DNA from: Isoetes taiwanensis
Lineage: Eukaryota; Streptophyta; Lycopodiopsida; Isoetales; Isoetaceae
Assembly (NCBI GenBank): GCA_021234155.1
Contig: JAJEKV010000013.1
Location: 18,847,873-18,911,872 of the forward strand
Direction of reading: 5' to 3'
DNA: 64,000 bases
The notes beneath the pieces are model-generated. The model was not told the origin of the DNA, searched no databases, and was given only the letters and a program-made list of their open reading frames with translations. Both the position numbers and the translations under genes were made by a program. Of this stretch, positions 33,499-45,329 are shown one piece after another (positions within the stretch are counted from its first letter, which is position 1; the number at the start of each line of letters is the position of its first letter).

Positions 33499-33549
33499 GT
33501 TCAATGCATTCCTTTTATATGTATTGATTACTTTTGGACATGGTCTGTT

Positions 33550-33792
33550 ATGGTTCACACTAGAAACAGAACTCCCATCCCATTTGTTCCTCTAGCTTAC
33601 ACACCACCAAAGAGAAGGCGACAGAAGCATTCACATTCACTGGAGGTAACCAAAGAAGAAACAAAATATACAGCCCCGGACCAAGTGTTAACCGAATCAG
33701 CAATGACCAGAGACATAGAAAGTCCAATGGCAGAGAAAGGCAAACCAAGTGATGTTCGTGGATATGACCGCCACCGATCCGGCAATTTAAGT
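33550..33792 (+). pseudogene. Unknown gene, exon with basic cluster
   Basis: From ATG 33,550 the frame encodes MVHTRNRTPIPFVPLAYTPP, then KRRRQKHSHS, a likely nuclear-localisation cluster, then a Glu/Thr-rich stretch to SGNLS before a GTGAGT donor at 33,793. It is the first of several plus-strand exon candidates leading to the DGNHR-like exon. No family is recognised. The change from the hydrophobic exon at 32.7 kb to this nuclear-looking segment suggests that two genes or two start sites are involved. Confidence 0.4.
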
Positions 33793-33870
33793 GTGAGTGG
33801 TTCTCGAATTGATCATTTTTTTCTCCTTGTCAAATATTTAATCATAAGCTTTGAATAGGTTTTTGCTCAC

Positions 33871-34348
33871 CTAGATGGTGGCTGACATAATGAGCAAATG
33901 TTGCATTGAAAGAGGAACAGAACCTCCCAAAATTCCCCTTTGTCGGTTTTTTTAAATGAAGCCGTATGCGGCGTATTTCAAAATCTGATACTAAGATGAG
34001 GGATGATGGATATTTACCTGAGAAAGGAAAAATTTGTGCTATCCATGAAATCCATCAAGGGATGTGATGTTCCAGTTACGGACTCCATTCGCTCTAAATG
34101 GGATGATTACTGGAATGAAGTAAACGATGACTTTGAGAAGGAGCTTCCGAGGAGTGGAAGGACTTGTCAGGCAAAATGTTCCTTTGTTGGGATGCTAACC
34201 ATAGAACAGTAGCGTGGATGGAGGAGATACGTTACAACCATCAATTCTGTTATGAGAAGAGCAGGCACATTCGAGTCGAAGTGTCTTTCATTGACGTTGA
34301 AAAGTGCCATGTTCAACAACTCATTTCGGCCCTCAATAGAGTTAACGA
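33871..34348 (+). pseudogene. Unknown gene, exon with DGNHR-like (ParB-like) motif
   Basis: The frame is broken early (a stop after IPLCRFF) and again near 34,148, where a one-base loss turns what should be PEEWKDLSG into another frame. After it the exon reads KMFLCWDANHRTVAWMEEI and ends NRVN before a GTAAGT donor at 34,349. The W-D-x-N-H-R segment corresponds to the D-G-x-H-R signature of ParB/sulfiredoxin-fold domains, with Ala in place of Gly. Upstream, KWDDYWNEVNDDFEKELP looks helical. The role is unknown. It is the key exon of the gene interrupted by the two large retroelements. Confidence 0.5.
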
Positions 34349-34418
34349 GTAAGTGGGTTGCATGTTTTGCATTGTTATGGTTTTGAATTTTGTTGATGAT
34401 TTTCAATGTGCATTTTAG

Positions 34419-34629
34419 GTTGAATGAAGATGGTGTTGTTCAAAACACAATGAAGGATACAATATATAGTGTCCACAAAATTGCTACAGCAAATCCAGAA
34501 TAATATTTTTCCAAACTGGATCCTCAATACCTGGCTACATTGAAGATTAAAGATAATGCTTCTTCCATCACTGGCACCGAACAATGGTATCAACTACCAC
34601 GTCTGGCTTACTGCAAGATACTATTCCAG
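34419..34629 (+). pseudogene. Unknown gene, exon with one in-frame stop
   Basis: Acceptor TGCATTTTAG and donor CCAG-GTTAAA bound 211 nt. The phase fits the preceding exon (GA plus G). The frame encodes LNEDGVVQNTMKDTIYSV, then a TAA at 34,501-34,503, then YFSKLDPQYLATLKIK and EQWYQLPRLAYCKILFQ. Changing the stop's first base to C would give Gln. The protein is clearly continuous on both sides of the stop, so this is a recently lost gene or a sequence error. Confidence 0.55.
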
Positions 34630-34715
34630 GTTAAATGACATACTTCTTTATTAATTCTTTTGAATTTATTGTTCTCATTTGTGTGCTCATAGCAAATTGG
34701 ATTGTAATTGGATAG

Positions 34716-35045
34716 AGACAAAAGGATAAGGAGATAGCAGTTGAATTGGCAGCAGCAAAAGATGCTGATGACAAAGAGGCCTTGCGGACAGCAGCCACAA
34801 GAAGGGTCCAAGATAAATGGGTACAGAAAATGGGAAAGTTACTTGCCATAGTCAATCCTGCATTGGGTCCAAGTTGGTTAGATGCAGTTACTAGAGCGGA
34901 TTTTGACACCAAAACATCGCGATTGTCCATTGAGAAGTTGCTTGACATGGTGAAGGCTAAAGTACCCAATGACATAAGAGATCGTTGGGTGCATTGGATG
35001 TCGTCTGGGTCTGCTATCCACAGCACGTATGGGACCCCTAAGGGT
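34716..35045 (+). pseudogene. Unknown gene, charged exon cut by Ty3/gypsy insertion
   Basis: After an acceptor (TTGGATAG) the frame runs 110 codons without a stop: RQKDKEIAVELAAAKDADDK, a helical charged stretch, then KMGKLLAIVNPALGPSWLDA and DRWVHWMSSGSAIHSTYG. At 35,045 the gypsy LTR begins, and the five bases before it (AGGGT) are repeated after the element. Removing the element restores the frame into HKSFKDR at 45,924. No family is recognised. Confidence 0.6.
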
Positions 35046-35644
35046 TGTTTGGGGTCCGGGCTCGGGATCGCCTGAGGGACAGATCTCTGTGAGATCCGTG
35101 AAGTCCGGCAGGGCAAATCCTGAGACACTCTTGTCACGCGGGATTTTTGCTAACAGAGGAAAGAACAAGAAAAACTCAGATAAAACAGCAATGGCAATAC
35201 ACAATGAAACACACAAGACACTTGTGGAGAACACGGCAATCCATTGATCAAAACAAGTGTACAATGAAGGCTCAAAAGAGCGACAACAAAGCACCAAAGA
35301 TGTCCGCTCAGAGTGACCCAAAAGAACACTCGAACCCTCCCTTTGAAGGAGCAAAATGCTACAATATATAGGAACACCTGGGTGGCCTACGGCCTGAATC
35401 TGATCCTCATCATGACAACGCGTGCTCCACTACTTGGGCACTCGAGCAGGGGAGCCGAGCTGTCCGCCGTAATGCAACAGACAAGTAGTGGGCCCGTGGG
35501 TCCCCTTTGGGTCTTCCTTCTTGGAGGAGCTTTGACCCGGCAGGTGGCGCTTGTAGATCCCTCTTCTTGGACAGAGTGGCCCGTGGGGCCCAGCCCTCAT
35601 GCAGCAAGTATAGACTGCTGTATCACAGCCAGCCGGGGCTAACA
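35046..35644 (-). repeat. Ty3/gypsy 1, 3' LTR
   Basis: Shares long blocks with 45,330-45,918, such as TTGATCAAAACAAGTGTACA. On the minus strand it starts TGTTAGC and ends near ...AAACA. A TATA-like ATATATA lies at 35,364-35,370. Differences from the other LTR are mostly short indels and clustered mismatches. Confidence 0.95.
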
Positions 35645-35655
35645 CTCCCCCTACC
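35645..35655 (-). other. Ty3/gypsy 1 polypurine tract
   Basis: On the minus strand GGTAGGGGGAG lies directly before the LTR start TGTTAG. This is the expected primer site for plus-strand DNA synthesis and fixes the element's orientation. Confidence 0.93.
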
Positions 35656-38600
35656 AAACTACACTTATTGGCTAGAAAAGGGGGCATGAATTCGGGGGTG
35701 GGAATCCTCGTTCCTCTTTTCCGATCTTGAACATAGAGATGAGGGAGGCTGCCTATCGTATTCACCGAGTGTTGTTCGTCTCTTTTCCATTTGCTTGAGT
35801 CCCCGGATGCCAAACATTCGGCTGCTCCTATGAGAAAGCCTTTCAGAAATCATGTTCTCCAGCGTGGGCGTGGATCTCGGGATGGAAGATTTGTGATCTC
35901 CATGTATAAGACAAGGTCCAACAGAACTTTCCGGCATTTGCATTGGGGTTGCAAAAATGGATCCGGCACTTATGCGTTTACGCATACTCTGAGTATGGTC
36001 ATGCTGCCGCGCATTGCACTACCGCTTTGCAGAAATCTGAGATGGATCAGCTGAAGTTTTGGCCTTGGCAAGAAGGTTACAAGACCAGAAATTGCATTCG
36101 GCAGTCTTCCTGAGAACACGCATTGGGCATGTATATCCGGTTGTTGGTGTTGTCCAAAGTTTCATCCTCACGCCATTGCGTCGTCTGGCGGATGAAGCGT
36201 GGGTCCCCAACGTTTGTCGCTTGCAATTCGTGGGGGTGTCCAATCGCATGTTCTTTGACCCCACGGTCCAGAATTCTTGTCTCCATCTTTGGGGAATTGA
36301 CCTTGATCAGAGGTGGGCATCCAAAGCTTGCTAGTGTACTCGGTTGTTTGGGGGTTGGTGCTTGGGTCATCAGCATCTGTTCTTGGAATTCCAATAATAT
36401 CTTCAGGTATTTTGTTTGGTAACTGTCTCCCATGCTTGGAATGTACATAATGTCTTTGCCAAGATGTCTGAGGGTCCCCACTCATCGGGGAGGGCGTTAC
36501 ATTTTATTTCCTGTGTGCGGTGGCAAGGAAGCATAATGTTGTAAGAACAACCGTACAAGGTCAAGTTCTTGTTCGAGAGTTGTATAGTGTACGAAGGAGC
36601 GTGCCAAGTTCAGCTAGCCATAGCTCCACTTCTTTTACGTAGAAGAGGCATGTATTACGAGGTAGCGTTTCTTAAATTTTGTGTCTTGGAGGTACTTGTT
36701 CTTCTTGGTCAAAAGAAGCACGCGTGTGTATCTCCTTTAAAGTTCTCGGTCGCGTTTATCCGCATGAGCCTGAGTAAATATGTGCCGGGTAGAAGTCGTG
36801 CATGACATAAGCCGGGGGCTATGGTCTGGTGAGCTTAAATGGTCGAGATCGCAACTTTGTGGGATATCAAAATTGGCGAGCACAAAGTGTGCCTCGTTCG
36901 TAGACGACATGAAGGGCCATTGTCGATTCGATATCGACTACCGTCGGGGGACTTGTGAAATCACCCTTGTTTCTCGGCCAGAATAAAGAAAAGTGTTTTC
37001 CTTTTCGCTTACATAGTCATGGTAATTGGGCCGCCCGGATAGTCGAGGAGAAAACAAGCCGATGGATTTTATTAGGCTTTTCTTACGCATCATCTGGCGT
37101 ACGCTTCCTTCGAAAAGCCGTATCTTGTAATCTGCAATGATATCTTGTTGCTCGGAGAGACCGGTCCAGATCCCGTGACTTTATGCGTGTGAGGTGTCCG
37201 GGGCTTGTCGAGAAGTTGGGAATCGAGGAGCTTGAAGCTCCGAGTGGCTTGCAGTCCTGCTTTGAGTGCAGTTTATTTCAAGAGCACCGCAGCGCGGTGT
37301 TGCCGTGAGCTGGTCTAACTTGCCTTGAGAGATGCGATGAGCATCCTTATTCTCTAAGGTGGTTTCAAAGTCGCGGACCTTGGACTCAAGTATCAAGTTG
37401 GTCAGTAAGTGTGCCGTTCTCGGTCGAGTAGCATTATTCGGGACGCCACTGCATTGTTGTAAGCGTGTCTCAAGATCGATTGTACTTGGTGTCGCTTTTG
37501 TTTGAGGGACCTTGAGTTCCTTGACAATTTGCGGGATTGATGAAGGGTTTCTCGATGGATCATGAATTGATTGTGCAAGGCTTCTTCTCGGCCTCCACAG
37601 TCAGCCGTCGATCTTGATGTGATGACTTCTGGCTTGAGGTTGGTCCACCGGACGCGTGTCGTGCCCCGGGGGTGGTGCTATGAAGTTCTCGTGATGATCA
37701 CGGAGGGCATCAAGGGCGGTGAGGACAGCTTTCATCAGAGGTATCCATCACGGTGTGAGGAGGTGGATGGGATGGCTTTGATCCGTCACCCTTTGTTTAT
37801 AGATCCTTGGTCATTCTTGAGAGTGTCCTTGTGAGTACTCGCGAGATCAATGGGAGTTTGTTGTCCGGGCCTTTGTTGTTTTTTGGGTGCGCCGTTGAGT
37901 CCGAAAGTGGAATTGTTGCACAAAGGTTAACGGTGGTTGTTCGGTGGTTGGTTATCAGCGTATGAATAGGTTTTAGGAGAATTGGAATTTCACGGGGAGG
38001 TGGAGGCGGTGGTTGTGAAATATTTCGAGCTGAGTTGGCTGACCAGATTGGCGGTGCTGAGAAGGAGGAGAGTTTGGTTGAAGACCTTTCAAAGCATCAA
38101 TAAGGTCAGGATGTTGGCTTGGTGGAGAAAGGGGCATGATGCGCGTGGGGTCTCGATGATTAATGAAAGCACGAAGTGGGCTCCCATGGGGCATCCACCG
38201 AGGAAGAGTTAGGATTTTTTAAGGTCGCTGTCAAGTTCTGTTGAAATCTCGATACGTGAGTTGAGTCCAATTGATTGTTTTGTGGTGTTGGTGAGGATAT
38301 AGTACGCATGGTAGAAAAACATCGTTAATAGAGGTATTCTTCATGGAGTAACCAAAATTTCCCAAAGAAACTTGGTAAAGGCATCATGTTGCTTTTGGAA
38401 AGGTGGGTTTAGCAAAGATTATAAGGAATAGAGCGTAATTTGGAAATATCATATTTACCAATGTCAAGGTAAAGACAAGGCATTGGCGGATTGGGTAGAG
38501 AAAAGGCAGGCTATGGTTTGAGGGTTTAGGAGTATAGGGTTTCCATCGACTTGGGAGGCATATCCATCTTCCGCCTTCACCCGTGTTAGCCACAAATTGT

Positions 38601-39600
38601 CAGAATTTTGTTCTTGTTGGGGGCCCGGGAGTTCCTCAAGCAGAAAATGAAACAATCCGAACTCAGGGAGGTTATAGGTGATGCCGATGTGGAGTCAAAA
38701 GTGTATGAAGAAACGAACTTGATATTTTCGAATCATACGATCCATTGGTGTGCGGCTGAGTGTTGAGTTCTTGGAGGTAGAAGCCATCTTGAAGGTCGAG
38801 GTCGAGCTGGAAGCCTGGATACCTGAGTGGAGTATGAGGAAAAGTGAGGAGGAAGGGTTTTTTTTTTTTTTTTTTTTTTGAGTCGGGAGACACGGTCGAA
38901 AAGATCGCGGACGATTGAGAATCTCAAGAGACAGCCTTCGCACTAAGATGCGGAGAGTTCCCGCGGAGAATAAAACTTTAATGGCGGACAGTGATAATCA
39001 CGGCGCTGTCGAATATTAAAAAAGAGGAGTCAAAGTTTGCGGGTGTACAAAAATATCGCGGGGAATGATTACTAATATCCGTGGAGGTGACCCTTCGTGA
39101 ATAAAATGCTTAGGGTTGGTATTCGCAAATTACAAAATTGTGCGTTGGGTTCGCCGAGAAGAACCAAAATTCGCGAAGATGGAGAACTCGATACCACCGT
39201 CCAGGTGAGCTTCCGCGATCGATTACATGCAAGATGGACGACGTCCATCCGTGGCGTCTGCCTGTGGAATCGCCGGGATCCCTATGGATCCTTGGTTGAG
39301 GCACCGAATCAACCCGGAGATAAACTCGACGCCTCGGGAGGTGATCGCTTGTTGGAGTGGTGTTGTGGGGCTTCCGTGATCCTCCGAAAGTGGAGTGCCC
39401 CGTAAAAGGGCGAGTAGCAAAGATGATGGGTTTTCCCAATTTTGTTTAGTTTAGGACTGTCGGGTGAAAAATCCCATACGAATTGTAGCCTTCGGGGCAA
39501 TTTTGTACATAATAGAAAAGTGTTTCTCATAAATTTGTACAAGTGGTATCTTGTTGTAAATTTTGTTCTTGAGCTAAGGATGTCGTGCAGCGTAGGGTTT
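35656..39600 (-). other. Ty3/gypsy 1 region between integrase and 3' LTR
   Basis: About 4 kb without a recognised protein. Open frames up to 134 codons overlap on both strands and have no motif. A run of about 20 Ts at 38,859-38,879 may mark an older inserted poly(A) end. Extra 3' sequence of this kind is known from Athila/Tat-type elements, where it may hold an envelope-like or other frame; I see no clear membrane or coiled-coil protein here. Confidence 0.6.
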
Positions 39601-39639
39601 GAAATTTCTTGAGTCGAAATCCATCGGACTAATGTAGGA

Positions 39640-40627
39640 AATGGAGTGCCATTCTAATTCTTGTAATTGTAAAACTCCGTGATGTGGTATCTCGGAAATT
39701 TTGTATGGTCCCACCTATCCGAGCTTGAGTTTGCCAGATGTTGTTGATATCTTGTCGTAAAGAAGAACTAAGTCGCCAATTTGAAAAGTTTTATTTTGAT
39801 GTGTTTGTCATGCCATTGTTTTTGTAGTTGTTTGCCTTGTTGAAGTCTAAGAAAAGCATCTCTTCAAGTTCATCCGGTTGTTCAGTTGATAAACCGTTCT
39901 TGCAAAGTCAACATGGATTATGTTGTTTGCTAATCAAATTTGAGTGAGGGTAAAATGAACTCAAAAGGCATAAGAGCTCCTTGGCCATACACAAGTCTAA
40001 AAGGTGTTTGACCGGGTTACTTTGTATGCGTTGTATTGTAAGCCCATAAAACCGTGAGGTAACTTATCTTGCCAATCTTTTCTTGTAGGATCACAAATCT
40101 TTTCGTAATGTGGATAAGCACCTTTGTTTGTGCTTTCAGCCAAGCCATTACCACGGGATAGTAAGGCGTGCTTTTTCTCGTGATGAATGTGCGATGAGTT
40201 AGTGAGTTCAAAGAATAGTGTGATTGATGAAATGAACTCCCGCATCACTAACTAATTTAAGGGACATCCAAATCGCGGATGATGTTCTTTTGTAGAGAAC
40301 CTTACTGCACTAGCAGCCCTCGTGAAGTCGGTGGTAGAGCACACGTCTTCCAGCCCATTTGGTTGCATATAGTCCGTGAAGACAGAATAGCGTGCGCCCT
40401 AGTGTTGATTGGTGGGTCCATGGGACCAACAAAATCCATACCCCATTTGGCAAAAGGGGAGAGGCTATATGGCGTGAGCGGGCAGAAAGGCCACGGGCCG
40501 TGGGTCTACCAAGCCTCCGACAAACATCACACGGGTATGTATTTGTGAGCATCTTGAAAAGCGTGGGAATACCCAAAGAAGGAGGAGTTTTTAACGTTGT
40601 CTCCTCAATGAAATGACCAATCGCCAA
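39640..40627 (-). pseudogene. Ty3/gypsy 1 integrase
   Basis: The minus strand gives CDVCRRLGRPTARG (end of the HHCC zinc domain), GPWTHQSTLG (core start), GNGLAESTNK with DWQDKLP (around the catalytic glutamate) and WAYNTTH, then FQIGDLVLLYDK and VGPYKISEI (39,640-39,790), the GPY/F-type C-terminal module. Integrase joins the element's DNA ends to the host chromosome. The pieces are spread over all three frames. Confidence 0.9.
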
Positions 40628-40755
40628 GTCCGCGGGCTTGTTTGACCAGACCGTGACTTCGTGAGGAAGAACACATCACGGAGCACATTGTCTTTTGCCA
40701 CATTTATAGAGATGGCCAGCAACCATCAGATAGTCTCGTACCTTCAAGGAATTAT

Positions 40756-41121
40756 TTATTTGGTGCAGAAGTTGTCTTCCCGAGAGAGCGCGGTCACTTT
40801 GACTGGAGTGCCTGCGGAGGAGAAAGCGCTGATAGTCAAAATTACCAATGAGGCAGGCGAGTAACCGAGAACGGTTGAGCATCCTGAAGGGCATCGTGAA
40901 CTCTTCCCAGGATCATCCGCGGTGGCGCTCGGAAAGATACCGGGACCGTGAGCGCGCCCCCTTGTGAATAATGTCCAAGGGGCAAACTCTTGCCGTATCA
41001 ATATCCATCGAGCAATTCGCCCCGTGGGGTTTGGCTTATTGATTAAATATAGAAGAGCTTGATGATCCATATAAAATGAATTTGACCTACCAAGAAGATA
41101 GTGTCGAAAAGCGTTGTACAC
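40756..41121 (-). pseudogene. Ty3/gypsy 1 RNase H
   Basis: An open frame of 121 codons reads FRHYLLGRSNSFYMDHQALL, then YLINKPNPTGRIARWILIRQ and later RGRAHGPG. This is the typical end of the gypsy RNase H domain, in which DHQAL and GRIARW are hallmarks. It removes RNA from the replication hybrid. The first half of the domain lies in other frames near 41.1-41.25 kb, including an A-rich run at 41,249-41,261. Confidence 0.9.
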
Positions 41122-41268
41122 AAAAAGATAAGTACAAGGGCTTCCCTTCCCGCGGGCGAATAGTTGGCTCGGCAGATTGAGTTTTCACAAGCGATTCGAT
41201 GGGCTTGTCCTCGATTTGGTGCATACTCTTGAGCTAGAACAGCCCAAAAAAAAAAAAACAAACGGGCT

Positions 41269-42178
41269 TTATGGACATGGAAATGGTTTGTCCCATTGAG
41301 GTGGTACCAAAGACGGGGCTTCTCGAGCTTGACTTTTGAGTTCTTTAAAAGCTTGATTTGCATCGGATGTCCAAGTCCGTGTATGATTTCCAAATGGGCT
41401 TTGTGAATTGATCGGCAATGTGCCAATTCCGAATAAAGGGGTAGAAGTTGACTTGCCTGAAAGGAACGTGTGTGTCCTTGATGTTCGGCAGGTGGATATG
41501 CTCGATGACACTGACTGGATTTTGGTTGGGTCATAATGCCAAAAGTCGCGTGTCGACTCGACATGTCCTAGAAGTACACCAGGTGACACGCCGCAGGTGC
41601 ACTTTTCCGGATTGAGGCTAATCTAGATTCATCACAGCGTTGAAAACTAGTTCAAGTTTTACCAAATGGTCCATAACGCGGGTGGGTGGAGAAGTCATCC
41701 TGAAAGACTTGGTAATGGGGATGAACACATGTACTCTTGAAAACGCAAGCATAATGCGTTGAAATGTGGATGGTGAGTTTGACAATCAAAAGGAACGACT
41801 TTGTAAAGCAAGGGTACCCCATGGAGTAGTGAAGGTAGTCTTTAGTTGATCTTCTTCTGAGAATGGATATTTGATTATAACGGGAGAAGGCCCATGGGTG
41901 ACATCTGGTGGGCTGCTACATCTTCCAACACTTGATCCAGAAGGGAGAGGGAAATGATCCCTAAGGTGGCTTGATTGGGTTTTTATAATCCACACAAACT
42001 GTGAATTTTTCCATTGCGGGGCAATAACAATGGGACTTACCCTGAAATGCTTGACTGGAGATAAGTTGGGGTCCAAAAGCTTAGTCAATTTTGGCTTTAA
42101 CCTTGAACGGAGTTTGGGGTTAAGATGGATGCTGGTGGATGTCCGTATTCCAAGCCAGGGAATCGAGAGTTGTCCCAA
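41269..42178 (-). pseudogene. Ty3/gypsy 1 reverse transcriptase
   Basis: In order on the minus strand: PVKHFRVSPIVIAPQWKN, then LRDHFPLP, then EEDQLKTTFTTPWGTLAL, then a frame change to STFQRIM and QDDFS with the catalytic Asp pair (about 41,695), then LGHV-STR-WHYDPTKIQSVS of the thumb. The match to plant gypsy polymerases is strong in spite of frameshifts. FDG-type motif A is partly lost between LPSG and EEDQ. Confidence 0.92.
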
Positions 42179-43540
42179 TTCTTTCTGCTTGATACCTGAG
42201 GTCTTTTGTACTCAAACAAAGATGTGCCTGAAACGTTTGAATAGCACAAATGGCTTGCTCCCCACGCCGGGCTGGAGTCGCTAATACCAATCGGATTGTT
42301 GGATTTGTTCCAATATCAATTATGTCTACTGCGGGAGTTTGAATGTGTGGAATGACTGATCAACCCTGAATAAAGGTGGGCTGGCTCTGCAGAGTAATGC
42401 ATATTCATGTTGACCACTTGAAAAATAGTGGTAGCCACTAGGAGTTGGTGTGGTGTCTTCTTGAGCAGGAGGAGAGCTGGGGGTACCGCCTCCTCATGTG
42501 GAACCCGATGTGACGCTGTTGTTGCAAAGGTCAAATAGGGGTCAACCAAATGCTTATGCCTTTTTATCAATATCCATGTCTTCCCATGGTTGATTGTATT
42601 CGGTAAGCCGTGAGTGGCAAACCCTTGGCTTGTAAATCGATAGGTGTTGCAAACTTGTTCGAAGTCACTGCCTCGATTCGGCTGCGGATCTACAGTAAAA
42701 TGATCTCGCCCGTGGTCGATCCATCGCGGGCAAGGAGCTTGCCATGCGGATAATAAGTTGATTCGCCCAAAGTAGTGAATGCTTTTAGCTTGTCTCAAAA
42801 AAGGGTCCTACTAACATTTCATAATCTCCAGGATCTTCCACGCTCCAAACAAAGAATTCCATGGTAAAATTGTAGATCTCCAATATTGACCGGTATTGGT
42901 TGTGTAACTCCTTGTGGTGGATATGGCCATTCGCAAACTTTGATGTCATAAAGGGGCGTTAATGGAGCTCCTTATGCCCAATTGTCGCCCCAGATTATCT
43001 GTAATAAGATTGGGATCCGCCACCATCGACCAAACATGGTGAATTTTTTATTGCGATGTGCATGCACCGTGGGTGTTGATGTGGGCGATCGACAATTGCC
43101 GTAATACAGTTTTGTAAAATGTGCTATTAGTCTTTGGACATAGTTGTAGGATAGTCGTGGGCCGAGAGGAATTTTGATTTTAACAAGTTCTTGTTGAAGT
43201 TCGAGGGATTGCGTAGCTGTGGTGGATCCGTGGGTTGTTGTTGCTCAGCAAAGAATAGATGTCGCTACCTTTGTTGAGGAGGTCACCAGCAGCTAATGTT
43301 GAGTGGTGGTGCTGCGTCGCGGGTACATTCATTCGCGGCTCCCTCAATCGGGTAGCATTGATGCAATTTGAGTGCCTTACCTTCCGCACGCTCGATGAGC
43401 GCAGACTTTTTAAGTTTAGGTTGAACATGAGGAAGTAGTTGATCCGCATTGGGTGCAAAATGAAGCGATTTGGTTGATGGCTCACTGCACAGAATCGGCC
43501 GCGAAAAACTTGGTGCAGGGGTGCTTATGGCGTGGGAATG
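42179..43540 (-). other. Ty3/gypsy 1 protease region (not resolved)
   Basis: By position this stretch should encode the aspartic protease and the start of the polymerase. I cannot see a clear D-S/T-G motif. An open frame of 160 codons (42,316-42,798) and one of 101 codons (43,180-43,485) have no domain of their own. Confidence 0.4.
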
Positions 43541-43549
43541 AGGAGAACC

Positions 43550-45200
43550 TCAATCCGGGTTTGGAGGATTCAAGGCCGGTGGTGATTGCATGGTAAATTT
43601 CTTCTTGAGTTGATCATCCAATTGTTTTTGAGTTGTTTGTGTTGGCGTGGTTGTTGTTGTGGTGGCCGTGGTGGCCGCTTTGACCGGGCGCGGCCTTGCC
43701 TTCCTTGGCTTCCCATACTTGAAAAGGTGTAAGACGACCGGCTGGTTTGATTGGTGCCGTGAATTTGTATTTGAACTTGAGGAAGTTGAGGACAATCGCA
43801 GATCGATGACCCCATTGGTCGGTGGAAACATTGGGACTTGCTTTGACCAAAAGTGAACGAGGAGGGTCACGCCAGGTTGCCGTTGTTGCCGGGTTGTTGT
43901 TGTTGTCGGCCGCTATTACATGTCCGTGGGTTGAGTTTGGCGGGTACCTTCCGTGACTTGTGAACAAGACGCTGCTCCACACGGATTTGGTCGCGGATTT
44001 GTACATTCTTCAGTGGTGTGGTTCTCGCATGTTGCAAGGTTTTGCAAATGGATCATGCTATCCACAGAGTTACACTCATTCGCCGAGATGTCCCCGAAAG
44101 TAATCGGCAAATAGTACACCAAATGTTATTTCTTGGGGAATCTGCCGTGGAGGCGTCGAAAAGCTGTGGGTGTAGCCCCAGGAAATGGGAATTATCGTGG
44201 CTTGATCACCGCGCGGAGGAAACATGAACAAGTGATTGACTAATTCAATGGCTTTTGTAATGTCTTGGGGCACAAATACTCATCATAAATCGGATGTGAG
44301 AGGGTAAGCCTTGAAGAAACCACACTAGAATTTGGCTTTGGGTTGGAAATTCCTTCAACTTGTTGACTAAGATCCGCACGGTCGCAGAAAGTCGGTAGAT
44401 TCTCCGGTTCGCTTGAGTGTGTTGAGGTCGCTCGCCAGCTTGTTGATCATCCGCAAGGGTGCAGTAATGGAAAGTTAAAAAAAGAGGTCTTCATGTGTAT
44501 CCAATCTTGTTTCGGTGGCTTTTGTTTGCCATCGCCCATTCGTGGGGTGCTCCACGCTGTGGTCGCCGAAAAGATGTGGAATTTTTAGTTTTGGAGGAGT
44601 GACCATTGAGATCCCAAGTGACTCAAATTCATCCATGTGAGCCCTCGAAAGCATCGGGTCTATGTGTTTACCTTTATCATTTCCAAAGAGTGGATATGGG
44701 AGTTTTAAAGCATGTGTAGGAGTCAAGATGAATGGGTGTTTGCATTTGAAAAGAAAAGAAAAGAGGGTGTTGGTTCTTCGACAGGTACGGGAACCGGCAT
44801 AGGTTGTGTGAGATTAGTAAAAAAGAGGTAATCGGGGCAAATGGTAGTGGAACAAAAAGGTTGTGATGCATGAACAGCTGCAGGGGGAACAAACGGTTAA
44901 GGGAGGCGGTCGGGGAATTGACAAAGGTGGAAGGCGGTGAATAAAGAAAGATTAAAGGCCTAGGAGAAAGATTATGAGATGTTCCGGAAAGTGCGGTGGT
45001 TCTGTGGTCTTGAGTTGGGTTGGTAAATTCCGAGGTGTTGCGTTACTGCGGAGGAATGTGGCGAAGCGAGGAGCAGGAACAACGACCTTCCATTGAGGAG
45101 GTCCGGTGCGGAAAAGGATATGGTGGTGTAGGTGGAACGGTGCGGCACCATTGCGCGAGGAGAAAGGCAATCGAACCGAGTGTATGTGGACGCGTATTGG
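43550..45200 (-). pseudogene. Ty3/gypsy 1 gag, decayed
   Basis: Between the primer-binding site and the pol domains the minus strand has Pro/Asn/His-rich frames. One (43,614-44,006) reads VWEAKEGKAAPGQSGHHGHH with an Asn-rich tail. Another includes LATCENHTTEECTN (about 43,985-44,030), which looks like what remains of a CCHC zinc knuckle. Gag coats the genomic RNA. The assignment rests mainly on position. Confidence 0.6.
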
Positions 45201-45313
45201 CGGGGCGTGGCGCGGTTCATGGCGGCAGCGTCTTGACTCCATCTGGTGTGGAATAACCGGGGAGTAAAAGAAGGGATTGAACATGAAACATCAATACGGC
45301 TTCCGAAGTGGGC

Positions 45314-45327
45314 AGGCAACGGCGCCC
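45314..45327 (-). other. Ty3/gypsy 1 primer-binding site
   Basis: On the minus strand the 5' LTR is followed after about two bases by GGGCGCCGTTGCCT, close to the TGGCGCCGTTGCC primer-binding site common in plant gypsy elements. It pairs with the 3' end of a host tRNA to start minus-strand synthesis. Confidence 0.88.
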
Positions 45328-45329
45328 GG

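Noticed and set aside
38859-38943. Lys-run and Phe-run peptides around the T tract
   Set aside because: They are products of the homopolymer, seen in three frames, with no family match.
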